Assembly (NCBI GenBank): GCA_019843655.1
Contig: JACDQD010000103.1
Coordinates: 11,035,501-11,099,500, forward strand
Reading direction: 5' to 3'
DNA: 64,000 nucleotides
Origin: Lethocerus indicus
Lineage: Eukaryota; Arthropoda; Insecta; Hemiptera; Belostomatidae
The notes under the pieces are model-generated. The model was given only the letters and a program-made list of their open reading frames with translations, made no database searches and was not told the origin of the DNA. Each line of letters starts with the position of its first letter. Within the stretch, counting starts at the first letter, position 1. The translations under genes and the position numbers were made by a program. Shown here piece after piece: positions 25,335-37,400 of this stretch.

Positions 25335-28300
25335 TTATAACAGGTCAATTTTGTAATATATTGTTTTATACATAATAACGTGGAAGTACATTTTTATTCT
25401 AACAAGATTTACGAACATCACTCGCTGTTACTCGGACGGTCCTAAAAACAGGAACTCCGTAACACTCATTAGACGGTCGTTTGTCCCGTACTAACTGCTT
25501 ACACAACACACACGAGGCCGCTATTGCGAGGGACACAGTCGGTGAGATACGCGTGCATAATGGGGCCAGGACAGGTATAAGGATTCATTATATTATAGGT
25601 CTAATCAGGTATATAGAGGAAGGAGAGGGGGGGGGGTGCGGTATCTCTCTGACAGGGTGGTAGGGGGGGAGGAGTGTTTCACGGCAACTATAACTCAGGG
25701 CTGATGTCGACCCGTCCATAAATCTAGACGATATCCTGTGGGCCAGATTAGGTGCAACCCCCTACCACACACACTTCCAATAAGGTTAACGTCATCAGCA
25801 CCCAAAACAAGTAAATGTTGAGCCGGCTTAAAGCCAGGCAACAGCGGCCCAATCTCACTTCGAGACTCGGTATCATTATTCTTTATAATACTCTACAGGA
25901 CTTGTAAAGTTGAATAGTGCAAATGTAAAATATAAAAAATATTACTTTATTCGTAATGAATAAATGCGAAACATAAATCTCTCACAAATAGATAGGTTGG
26001 TGGTTGATCCACCAACGTCTAGAAGGAGTTTCTGATTCGTACACTGATTATTTTAAAGAAGCAATATCAGTATTATAACTGTTATATACCCAATTGTGCT
26101 AATCGAAGAGTTCCACCCACTATGAACAGAAACGGCTAGTGACCGAAAGTGGAGATAGAAATGAGCGTTCGAACACGTAAATCTAAATAGATATTGGATA
26201 CTATGGATGCGGAGGCAGATTGGTTTTGGCAAAAGGGGTAGCAGCGGGGGACCCGCCCTTGGATAAAGACAACGTCATCATTCTTGGGCCAGTTCGCTGG
26301 GACCCCGAGACCAACTTTCTGTGATATCTCTTCGGACGGATTTTGCTGCAGGGGGCGAGCGGGTACACCGCCAAATTGGAACAGGAACCCCCGTCAGGAG
26401 AAGGAGGGACCAATAACTTGGACAAATATTTAGCTCAGTTTACAGCCGGCAAATATGTCTTTCCGCCCGGCCGTATAATAGGATTGGGTCAAGCGTGCAT
26501 TTCTCTAACTTTTTCATAACCCGAGACCAATTACAACATCAATTTTGTTTTTGAACATGGAGGATTCTCTGAATTCCACCGGTATCGATCAAAATCTCGC
26601 GGCGTACTAGTATACCATTATGCATTATTAATGCTAGAAATGGACTGAAGAGGATTTGAACTGGAACCTAGATCGAACGTCGAGACCAGCTATTCTGCTT
26701 GGGGTTATAAATACAATTTCGGGTATAAAAAAAGGATATAAGTGACAAAACCTAAAAAATGTTGCATTTATTCAAAACTAAGACCTACATTTACTCACCA
26801 TTTATGAAAGGAAGAATTCTCGTTAGTTTGAAACTGTTAAAATTAAAAATTATCAATCTTGATCACTTCAGACCTTCCTCAGGCACTATAAGGCCAGGCG
26901 GAATTTCAGCCCTGATTATATCGGACCTTCCGGGAATGCAGCGGTGCAGTAAACAAGTTATGACAGATTTTGCGAAAGGGCCCAGAGCCCAAAGGGCCAT
27001 TAATAACTTGTAAGCTACTACCGGTCCGTCCGGCCTTCATAGTTAGTCCCGAGGGCTTCTTGCATAGTTGAACAACTATCGAATCTTAGCTGGAGATATT
27101 AGCGAGGTCTGCGGGGAAGACTTATTTTAAATGCATCCCGAACCGGAGTTTAAATTAGTGATCTCTTCGGGACGATAAAGGGAAAGGGATAGCGCACACA
27201 AGGGCTTTCATACTCCTGAATAATTGTCGAACCAACTTTAGTCCGGGGGGAAGAGTCGTCTGAAGTTGAACTTCCACTGAAGATCTATAGTGACCGAAGT
27301 CAAAAGCTTATAAAATTAACCGGCTCCGATCATTCATTCGTCTAAGCAATGATTCCATCACGTAATGCTACTTTCCGAATTCAAATTACATTCAGAACAG
27401 TTATGTTAATGTTAGAGGGCGTTCTAAGATCAAACATTTATGAAGTGGAAATAAATAAGTAAAAATGACCATTCCTTTTTAATTGATTAGAATTAAGAAA
27501 TCAGTAAAAAAACATAAATCTTGCACTAGATTCCATTTCGAGAATGTTGTCTGTTTGTAAAAACAAACCAGAAAATTAATTAACATGAATGTAAACGTAA
27601 AACAATAGAAACCAAATACAGATCCTGGATAATTGGCGGAAAGGCAGTTTTTTCCGGTTAGTGACGAGGAACTCGAATGTAAAATCAAACTGCTGTTGTT
27701 TTACTCGGTAGATTGGGACGAGAAAACAAATTTTCCCGGGGAAAACTCGAGGGAAACCCGAAACGAATCGAATTTTCTACAACTCGGCAGAGGTAGATGG
27801 AGAGAGAGAGAGAGAGAGAGAGAGCAAGCGTTTTAATAAATGATTCGAATCAATTTCTGGTTAACACGTGAGCTCAGAACCAAGTTAGGCCAAATACCAA
27901 ATGAAATAATAATTTATCAGGGCAACTTGTTTTCAAAACTCGTAGCCAGAAATAAGTACTGTCTATCTAATGATGAATTTCATGTTTCGAAATTCCTCAT
28001 TACAAAGTATATAAGCCGATGCCATTCACCGCAAAGCAATTGACGATGGACTTTGCGAACTCTTTATTTTTATTGTATTATTGTCTGTTCGCACAATATT
28101 ATGATTTGTTCGGCCTAGTTATATAAAGTGTGAATCCGATACTAGTTAAGCTTAGACAGAGTTAACAAAATCACATATTCTAGTGCAATAATGTCTGCGG
28201 AAACTGTATTCCGTGTATTATAATATATAAATTTCCACAGCCAAAGAGGAGACGTATTTACCTAAAGTACTTGCACGTGTGTGTCATAATTATGATACGA

Positions 28301-28514
28301 TTAGCGAAGGCATCAAGGCGGAGTCCAAGTTCGCAAGGTACGGAGAAAACTTACAAAATGGACCGAAAAAAAAGCCGTTTCATCGACTACAAATCTGCTA
28401 CAGGCTAAAATCTCTGATGTTAAAATATGTAAGGAAAATATAAAAGTGGTTTTGGGCAACAGTGGCCTTTGCATTACTCAGGGCAGGGGTGATTTATCGG
28501 CTCCCCGGGCCGCA
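25335..28514. other. Non-coding mosaic with GA repeat
   Basis: Contains a run of ten G (25627-25636), GC-rich segments (26200-26420 and 26880-27010) and the (GA)n tract at 27800-27824. A TGATTCGAATCA palindrome is at 27842-27853. The region around 26655 has a box-B-like string on the minus strand but no tRNA arms. No gene was recognised. Confidence 0.45.
27800..27824. repeat. (GA)n microsatellite
   Basis: About 12 GA units, purine on the plus strand; the longest GA repeat in the window. Confidence 0.95.
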
Positions 28515-28580
28515 ATGGCCCATTAGGGCCATAAGAAAGAACAGCTTTTTTTTTTAAAAAAAAAAGGAACAAGTTCTTTC
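28515..28580. repeat. Two adjacent inverted repeats (double cruciform potential)
   Basis: The first element is ATGGCCC-ATTA-GGGCCAT (28515-28532). Two bases later begins an imperfect inverted repeat, 28535-28580. Its outer arms are GAAAGAAC/GTTCTTTC. Its core is a perfect 22-bp palindrome, C plus ten T, ten A plus G, at 28545-28566. Either strand could fold into two side-by-side hairpins. It is not flanked by an obvious target-site duplication, so it is not evidently a transposon remnant. Confidence 0.8.
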
Positions 28581-29413
28581 CACACCGCAATGGAGTTCAT
28601 TTTTTCACTTGTACAGAACACTGCCGGTAGGTCGCAGTGATTCATATTTGAACAAGAAAACCTACAGAGCCTTTTGTCGTAAAACATATGATTTTATTAC
28701 GATTAATGTTATAAATGGAATCAAACTGTACCAAAAGGAATAACTCCTACATTAATAAAAAGTGTGTGAAGTTGTATACAATGTATGTGTACTGCATGTT
28801 CTGTTGGGTATGTAACTGACACTGATTAAACTCACGCGTCCTGTCACCACTTTCGCTGAAAGTTACTCTCTTTGAAATGTCAATGTCAGACGACAGTATC
28901 ACATGTCGCGCCATTTTCTGTATAGCAAATTGATGTGGCAATGTTCATTGGATGTGGCTGAACTTGAGGTCTTGATTAACAGCGAAATCTTAATGTAGTT
29001 ATCGATTGACGTCGATTCGTTACTGCGCCCTCGCACGCCAATTCCAACCGCGGAATCGCCTTAAACGACAAAAGGAAGACAACAACGTTACGTGAAACGG
29101 AAAGAAAAAGGTCCATTATCTAAGTGTATTTCGGTCGAGGGGAGCACTTCGTTCGAGTAGTTCATCATAAAAGCGGCGCGAATAAAGCGAATAAGAACTT
29201 TTTTATGTTTTCGTCGCATTATTTTTATTGGTAGGAACCGGTGAGCGGTGGCCCTGCAAAGGGCCCTCCTCCCGCAATAATATCAAAGGGAAACAATAAA
29301 GGGAGATAGAGGGGAGACACGTACCGTTTCCTGTATTCTTCAAAAATTTAAAATCTCCTTCATACCAAAGTAAGACGTTTGTTCAAGCCACCCTCCTCCC
29401 CAACACTTCACAG

Positions 29414-29433
29414 CATGGACAATGCTGTCCATG
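29414..29433. repeat. Inverted repeat with overlapping alternative hairpin
   Basis: CATGGACA-ATGC-TGTCCATG has perfect 8-bp arms. A second, mutually exclusive pairing, CAGCAT with ATGCTG (29411-29427), overlaps it, so two hairpin forms are possible. Confidence 0.7.
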
Positions 29434-29653
29434 AATTAGGAACAGCGAAATATGCGTAGTTGAAGTTAAGCTCAATATACGGGATTGTACGGAATCATCT
29501 ATTTGAAGAAACAGTCTTACGAATTACAATCTTAAATGTTTAAATAACGGCTTCGATTTATAAATTCAATCCTAACTGAGTACAGTCGAAAAGGTTCCCT
29601 GAACCCGGGATTGAATATTAAGCGAGACTATAAATTTAGTTAAGTGGGGATGA

Positions 29654-29751
29654 AGCCGCCGCCGCCCCAACCTACCTCCAGCCAATTTCTACTTCCCTTT
29701 CAATAAAGTTCGGGGGAAAGGATAGGGTGTCGGTGGCGGCGGCGGTGGCGG
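29654..29751. repeat. GCC and GGC/GGT triplet tracts in opposite orientation
   Basis: A GCC triplet run (about 29654-29666) and a GGT/GGC run (29732-29751) are complementary and about 65 bp apart, so a transcript could fold into a GC stem with a large loop. Confidence 0.6.
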
Positions 29752-32003
29752 TTTTTAAAGGAGAATTTCCTTCGCGGTTCAAACCCTCGGCCTTTATTTA
29801 CGAAGGACTAATCCCTCCCGGCTAAAGGTTTACACCGTGTACAGAAGTTAGCCGCGCTCCCTTCGCAGTCTCCACAGCCGAAAGGGAATGCTCGACGAGG
29901 ATGAGGGTTGGGGATTAACATAAATTTGCAATTTACAGTTGGAGAAAGGGCGAACGGACAGTCTAAGTGCTGGAGGTTTACGAGCCGGGGAGTGGGCTGG
30001 CCAATGGAGTCGGCCGAATGGTAGTAAAACTGACGCGATGACACAGGCAAAACAATTCTCAAGTTGGAATTCCGTCGCGTGGAAATACACAAAATTTTGG
30101 GGTTCCATCCCCCGTCAAGGACATCCGACGTTCACACCCTCCAGCGGGCTTTTAGATTTCTACACTGGATGCCAGTTAAATGACAGTCGTAACATTTGAA
30201 GTTTCCGCAAGTAGTCCAACTAGTTTATGACCACTCAAAGTGAAAAATTGGAAAAGAAATAAACAGCTACGTAAAATATATTATATTTGAACTAGTCTTA
30301 AAGCTAATGGACCTAACCTGGGGCTTTCCTGCTGCAGATAGCGCTCCCTGTCTAGCCACATCCCCCAAACTAGAGCCCAACACAACCTGACTGAGTGCTT
30401 CGGCTTCCTCCCCCACCAACAACCACTTCTAGAAAACTTTACTCGGAAAAGTCACTCCTCGGGTTTTAACCCTGAAAATAAAACGGCTTTCCTCTCGGCA
30501 AGTAGAGTAGAGGAAATTGAGGTTACTCGGAGGGGCATTTATCTTTCTCTCGAATATAAATCAATTTACTCATAAATCGGTGCACTTATCGGTGTACTTA
30601 CGAGTTACCACGTAAGTAACTGTGCTGCGAATTTCGACTTTAGCCCATTATCCGTACATCTTACCTGTACCGCTACATCGAACAGTATTAAGCATAAATG
30701 GCAATCATTTACAGAAACAGTTCGCAAGAGCGAAGTATTTTTTAAAGAGGTATTCAATTAATGCATACTTCTATTAAGGTGCACTGAACCTAATAAATAT
30801 TAACTAAATGTAGCCAAAGGATACAGATTTCAAACTTCCTTAGCTATCGAAATAGTTGAGTTAAATCTAGGCCGCAACACCGGTGCGGATCGAAACTACG
30901 ACTTTTCCCCACAAGAAAGAACTTTTAAAATTTGACATTCCAATTCTACCTTTTTCTCAGACCTGATGTCGGTTTATATTTAAAATATCGTAATAAGTGT
31001 CGCAAAACCTCAAATCAGTTTTCGGTTTCGGCCGACCAGAGAAAACGTTTTTTTCGCTCAACTTTTCCAGCGGCCGGCACACAATTTTCCTCTAATTGAA
31101 AAGTTTGCACCGAACCCGGTAATTTGAGCTTCCAACTACTAGTAGTTCAATATTGCCTCACTGGAATCAAAACGTTGAGTATTGTACGAACCGTACACGG
31201 CCGACTGTATCGGGAGACCCACAGCTTCGCATTCACGGCGTTTCCCTATTTTTTTTTTGGTTACACCCCGCGGAGTTTACAGGTCGAGCCGGTCCCGAAG
31301 AGGAGTGTGAGAATATCGGAGATGAATTTCCTCACCCCTCGGGGAACACACCGTTTTTACTACCCTTTATTTTTTCCTGTGGAGCCGAGTCATTCGGAAT
31401 TTCAGTGCCAAATTAATAACAGATGCGGGCCGGCTCCACCCGGCATCCTGTGCTTTCGGCATGCATGAAACATACGCGCTTCCGTTCGATTCCCAGTATC
31501 GGGACCGTTGGTTATTGTCTTTTTTCCCGATAGCCTATAATAGGCCTTGGGTGTCACCCTTTTAAAAATCTATAAACGTAAAACCGAATTTACCATTAAG
31601 TTCTCAGTTCATAGATTTAGATTGTTAGATCAAATAACTGGCAACAAAAATTGCGCAGTGAGTTAAATAGGAGATGGGTACAGAAAGGTTTCGATCTATG
31701 ACTAAAATTCGCAGTCCTTCCGCATTTCCAAGCTACACGCGGTTTTCATAATAACATAATATTCAACTATTGTTGATTTATTTTTGTTAAACTAAGCTTT
31801 TCGTAGGCGTATTGCTTCACTCGAACTTTTCACATTACTTGCTGACCCGGTATCTAAGGATAATTTATACAATACACATTTTAGTATTAATTTAAAAATA
31901 AATCGAAATCATATATATTAATGGCAATGTGTGTTTCATATATGGCGACTTGTACCTTAAATACCTAATCAGAATACTGTGCTCGTCCAAAATTCAAAAG
32001 GAC

Positions 32004-32034
32004 GACAGCCGTCATTGAATATTAAACGGCTGTC
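32004..32034. repeat. Hairpin: 9-bp arms GACAGCCGT/ACGGCTGTC
   Basis: A perfect GC-rich 9-bp stem with a 13-base AT-rich loop. It resembles a bacterial terminator in shape, but nothing else here is bacterial. Confidence 0.75.
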
Positions 32035-32408
32035 TTTGCTTCTTCTATGAACTTATTTGCAATTCGAATAACACACGGGAATAAAGTGTTGTAGTAAACG
32101 AAAGACAAAAGACTACATAAGAGCGAAATGATCGATTATTTATAATTAAAACTAATACTTTACAGAAAAACTGACCGTAGTTTTACTTTATACAAACCAC
32201 GGTGTTGAATATTTTCCGCTACAGATGGATATTAACTTTCGATAAATTCATCAATTTCCAATTTGAAAGTAACTGAAGGGAGTACACGATTTCAGCATCA
32301 ATCTAACTCGGTCATCCTTCTACTATATAACGTTCGCTCTGACAGCCAACGCAGAAAATTAATTTTATCGCCTGTGAAATTTTTTTATCGGGCAAAAATA
32401 AAACAGAA

Positions 32409-32432
32409 ATTGAACTTTTATACAAGTTCAAT
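32409..32432. repeat. Hairpin: 9-bp arms ATTGAACTT/AAGTTCAAT
   Basis: Perfect 9-bp arms with a 6-base loop, AT-rich. It is the second of three hairpins within 560 bp beside ratchet site C. Confidence 0.75.
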
Positions 32433-32535
32433 CTAAACATTGAGTCCCAACCTCAGTGACTTTTACGTAGTTAATAATACAAAATTTGAGAAAGGGCAGC
32501 TAAGTATATGAGGATCTTTTGTTTTTTTTTTTAAC

Positions 32536-32558
32536 ATTTCTGTTGGACTAACAGAAAT
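32536..32558. repeat. Hairpin: 9-bp arms ATTTCTGTT/AACAGAAAT
   Basis: Perfect 9-bp arms with a 5-base loop, just after a poly-T run. It lies about 190 bp from ratchet site C on the downstream side in the inferred minus-strand transcript. Confidence 0.75.
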
Positions 32559-32708
32559 TTGTTCTGGACACCAGCGAAAATTGAATAACTAGTGAGTTCT
32601 ATTTAGTGCACACGAGTGGATTGGAAACTTGAATTACTATGGAGACATTCCTTGGGACGTTCAGTTAGAAAATGAGAATATGAGAGACTACGAACCTGAA
32701 AACGTCAT

Positions 32709-32777
32709 GATCACCTCTCTCCATCGAAAAGCACCAATATGTTAGCTCTTACCTGAAAAAATGGTAAAATATTAGTA
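32709..32777 (-). other. Recursive splice site (ratchet point) C with 38-nt cryptic exon
   Basis: On the minus strand a TACTAAT branch motif (32777-32771, branch A 32772) precedes a T-rich tract, CAG at 32755-32753, and directly GTAAGA at 32752-32747. The branch-to-AG distance is 19 nt. A weaker donor, GAG then GTGATC (32714-32709), lies 38 nt downstream and could close a cryptic exon at 32715-32752. That exon is not a multiple of three. Three hairpin-capable inverted repeats lie 190-750 bp away on the downstream side in the inferred transcript. This is the last of the three sites in the inferred direction, 16.8 kb after site B. Confidence 0.57.
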
Positions 32778-35092
32778 AGGAGTGTTTAAAATAAACATAC
32801 AAATTATATATTTGCCCGGAAACGATGTTAGAACTCATTACTGTTTGAGATACCACTCGTGATCATTTCAAATAGGGAACTGAAAAATCGCCAGAATCTC
32901 AACTGCTTTTACTAATTCTCCAGTGCACAATTCGTAAACAAACAACAATATTATTATATTAAACAATCAACATTCTACCTTTATACAGTATATTAAATAT
33001 TATTCGGTAAAGTAGACCATAAAAGTTTACCCACAATCTTCTCCAGCAGATCTAATTTAAGCTATTAAATGTGCATCACCTTAGGTCTGGCTTAAAGTAC
33101 ATAATTAAAGGTCAGTCCCTCACGGGTTTCAGAGAAAAGTGCCCCTTCACGACGGCCCGAAACCCAGAACTTCAGCAGTTAATCGAATTAACGCTCTGCA
33201 GCATCTCTGCAGCGGAGTGTTTTCACTGCCGGCCGCAGCGGTTTTATTCGGGCCGACAGCGCCCGAAAAACGCTAAATCTTACAACATTTTCTCCAGGTT
33301 TTCTCCCGAGGTCCCCCCCCCGGAATTGCGATTCGTTTTCCGAACTTTAAAATAAATTAAAGAAACATTTCTCATTTTCATTTTAATTGGGGCTGGACGG
33401 CCGAAGGAAACTTTCCTTCGGGGCGGACACCCGGAAAATTGAGGCCCCCCGGAGTTACTTAATCCTGATTAGGGGAGCACAGACGGAATACGCTATTATT
33501 AAAGAGTCGCGAACACTATGTGCGTTCAACTCCGAGGTACTCGTTAAAATTACAAAAATAACCTTGTTACCGTAACTCAGTTGAGGTGCCAAATATGAAG
33601 TTTAGTAATATCAAATAATATTGACATAATACCGCTGAGGCGCAACTACAAATCAATTCTGAACTCAATGACCTAAAGTTCCCAGGGATTATTTCGACCA
33701 TATCAGCCACTCTGAGAGGTAAATTGTTCTCCGCAATTACGGACAGAGTAATAAATTTCGCTAAAGTGGTTGTTGGCACTGGGCGCGAGGGGGAAAAAAG
33801 TGACAACAAACTGAATTACGTTCAACCGGGGAATGCCGTAATGTTAACAAATGGGTCGTCTGTGGACAGAAGCGGCGCCTAAAAGAATACAGAGGGCGGC
33901 TTTGATGTCCCAACTGAGGGCGGCACGACGAGGGAGAAGAAGAAGAACCGACGAAAAAGCACCGAAGGGTACGAAAAAAAGTATTAAAGCGAACGGGCGA
34001 TGAAAGGACAAATAGGAAAAAAAACTAAGAAGAAGGCCCAGGATTGTTCGCCGAATGAATGACCGCGCTTATAGGCATCCCACTCAAATAACATATTGGT
34101 TTCTGATCTAAGTGGCGCCCTCGCTAATTACGATACCGAGCGGACCCTTAAGGACATATATAACAAGGTTTAACTATATAACGCATAGCACTAATTAATG
34201 CTATTCAAAAATTGACGAGTTAAAAACAATTTAAAATCTAAATTAAAATAAAAAAATTGGACAACCGTGTAGCATTCCTGATGACTGTCAGTGTCAACAA
34301 CGAGGGTTCGGTTTGAAAGTTGTTATTAGTAGTAAGTGTTATTATACATACGGTATCCAAACAATATTCATTATGGCAAAACTCTCTGACATTATGGATA
34401 CAGTTACAGCGTAGTTTGTTTTCGTTAACACGACGTTATGATAAATTGTTTGCTTGTAGGGTGATTTCGCATGGGAGAGAATTAATTTAATACGAGGGGA
34501 ATAATTAGGGAAACATAGCAACAGGGATTAAAGCATGTTTGTTGGGAGGATGCCTAAATGAAATTAAAATATTACTAATTTTTAATTAATATTGGTTACA
34601 TAGTACCAAACGTTAACATGTACAGGAAATAAGTTGTTTTATTAGAGTAATCTCGATTTATTATAATGCAACATAATTAGATACATAAATTGGTCTCAAA
34701 ATGGAATTAAGAAGATTCCACTGAAAAATATCAGAACCAACGACTCGTAAGTACCGGGTACGATGATGAATTAAGTATCTATGAAACGACTTAATATATA
34801 TATTAATGTCGCTTTTCACATCGCTGCACAGCGTACATTCACACGGAAGCGCGTGTCCTGTCCATGAAATGAAGCAGATTATAATTTCATACACGGGTGG
34901 GAGGGGGAGGGTTTACGAATCGAAATTTCACAAAGTCCGATTTCGGGACGTGGGGCAAAGCCCAAAATCCCCGACTGAGGTGGCCCCGCCCCTGCCCCCA
35001 CCGGGCAACCCCTTCGTGTTATTCGGCCCGCACCGGACAGTATATGACGTCCCCAAGTAGGGAGGATTTACTGATGTCCGGCCGTTGAAATA
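32778..35092. other. Non-coding: GC island and purine tract
   Basis: A GC-rich island (33110-33500) has a nine-C run near 33314. Positions 33926-34036 are strongly purine-rich on the plus strand, with GAA triplets. The rest is AT-rich (34140-34830). No gene was recognised. Confidence 0.45.
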
Positions 35093-35116
35093 GGGGATGA
35101 TGGGGGGTGGGTGGGG
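35093..35116 (+). other. G-quadruplex motif
   Basis: Plus-strand G runs of 4, 6, 3 and 4 separated by loops of 5, 1 and 1 bases, in a GC-rich island (about 34880-35170). Confidence 0.68.
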
Positions 35117-37400
35117 TAGACGCCGGCCAGACGTCGCCAAATCGACTGGCGCCACCCCTATCCCTATACCACCACCGATGGAATAAATCATTTCGATTTA
35201 CGAACAAAAAATGGAATTCGAAATTTTTTATACACGCGGAAAAATCCATAAATGAAAGAGGGGCCAATAACATCCCACTCAATCACTGTTCGTTTCGGAT
35301 CAATTTCAACAGACATATCATAATATAACATTTGTTATTATTCAATTTTTTAGTCAAAACATCATTTAATAATTAAAATTTATAATTGAAGGAATCAATG
35401 AGATACGCTAATTATTGATTTACACACAAAATTCTGTATACATTTCATTATAAGGAATACATATCTGTTCCGCACATTCTACAGATGAAATGATCGAACT
35501 GAAAACCATGACGCAAGATAAGGAAAATAAAGAAAGAAAATGGTACAATTGGTGTGTATTTTTATCCTAAAAACAAATCATGTTTTTCATTCGCAAAAGC
35601 TTAAAAATAATTACCCCTCCACAGTACTCATTTGGTAAAGTACTCCTTTATTGGGAGTCAGGCCCTCGTCGCATTTCACAGCACGAGTACATGTCTGCGT
35701 CCGATACCGTTTTCCTATCTGGAAAAGGAGATAAAAGCTGGAAAAACGCTCGTGCGGAGTCCCCGTTTTAGGGCGTCTCCCCACTTGTCGAATTTACGAC
35801 CGTTTTGTCGTCGCTGAAAATCTGAGGGAAGTGGGACGGCGCCCAGACGGTCTGTCTCGCCACTTAGTGCGAATTACAAACAGTTTAATTCGATTACTGT
35901 TACTCAACTGTTTGATGCAATCAAATTAGAATTTAGAACTAAACTAATTGTTGACCTCTCAAATACGCCAGCGCCACTAGTGAAAATTTAACAGCAAATA
36001 TATCCAGAAAGTGTCGTTCCCTCTAAATAAATTGTTTCAAACAATTTCCATAACATTAGTATCCAAATCATTATTCGTGCTGGCGAAAAACCAAATCTGT
36101 AATACGATAGGAAGTGAGTGGTGACCAACGATCAATGATTTTATGGTCCTTGGGGAGTGTGTATCAATGAAGGAGTGTCTATGAAATTATAGACAAAAGG
36201 AAAATTTAATTTACTATGAATATATATTCATATCTTCAATATCTATTATACCGATTAGCTAATAATTAGTAGTGGTCAAGCCAAACAGAATACGTTAGGG
36301 CGAGGAAGGGACTAAAAACGAGTTTTATTCCGTTTCAAGGCGACACATTTCGTCAAATCTCATTTGAGATAGGGGTGTTAATCGGATGACTGGTGGAAAC
36401 CGGGTGCGGCATAAACATTCGACGCGGATTCCTATTTGGGACAGTGGAAAGCCTTAAAACCCCCGGGGCATTTATACGCCCGACATCTTTATACAGCGGA
36501 TTTACGACTGTTTCCGAGGGGAGGCTGGAGACGATTTCCCGGCAAACAATCCGCCGCGCACGGGGGATCTCTCCCGCTCCGCACCCCGCTTTCAAAATAA
36601 AGATATTGGCTGGCCCAGTGCCAACCGAGCCGAATATCGAATTAATCAGGGCCGGGGCCGGCAGCAGGCGCCGCCGCGTCGGCTTTTCCTCCCCGGGGAG
36701 AAAACACCGGAGAAAAACAGCGTTCGGAGCTGTTTTATTACAGTTTCCATTCCTTTTAATTTTCGATAGATAAAAAATCACATTGTTTGTATCACGACGG
36801 TAATACAAATTACTGCAGGAACTTTCTAAGCAAATATCCTGTTTTTCGAAGGAACGAATTGTGCCAGAGGGTTGGAACAAATTATATAACTGACCAGCAT
36901 TATTTAATCATTTATTCATACGGCAGCAAACGTAAAAATTATTTAACCGAACTTGAAACTTTATATTGTTTTCCATCTGGAAACCTGTCGTAAAGTACGA
37001 ACGGGGTTTGTTTGCGCTAAGGGCAGCTAGCACAGAGGGTCATTTGGCAAGCAATGTAGGCTGAAAGCAGAAAGGGAACGATTATATCCAAAACTCCACT
37101 TCCACCTTTTGCCACCCTAAAAACTTTCATCCCCTAATGGCTCGATTCATATTAATCCTTTACTGCCCTTCTGGCTTTTCCGAAATCGGTGCGGGCCAAG
37201 CTGATGACTGACGGCTGTAAAGGGACCTCTACATTCATCATTCTGGAGCTCGCCCTGCACCGTATTAATTAGGGCTTGTGACCATTGAAAAGGTGAATTA
37301 TAAAAGTAACGTAACGGGGAAGTAGTAAATTGAAACGGAAATTGTAATTTAGAAATTAAAGGACCGCGTAATTACTAAACATTTAATATCTTCCATTTAT
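35117..37400. other. Non-coding with GC island at 36.4-36.7 kb
   Basis: The GC-rich island at about 36390-36720 carries a 175-codon minus-strand frame and a 126-codon plus-strand frame over the same bases. Neither has recognisable domains, so I read them as stop-poor noise. Flanks are AT-rich with TAATTA-type cores. Confidence 0.45.

Larger units (their letters stand above)
28581..32003. other. Non-coding mosaic
   Basis: GC-rich segments lie at about 29230-29290, 29640-30120 and 31020-31460, the last two with short frames on both strands and no recognisable product. On the minus strand an isolated CAG-GTAAGA lies near 30666, without a pyrimidine tract or branch motif. No gene was recognised. 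Confidence 0.45.

Noticed and set aside
26640..26690. tRNA box-B-like string on the minus strand
   Set aside because: T-arm bases do not pair and no box A, anticodon arm or acceptor stem was found.
30656..30685. Minus-strand CAG-GTAAGA near 30666
   Set aside because: The donor half is good, but there is no pyrimidine tract or branch point, so there is no acceptor function.
36353..36880. 175-codon minus-strand and 126-codon plus-strand frames over the same bases
   Set aside because: Mutual overlap in a GC-rich island and no family resemblance; stop-poor composition explains both.
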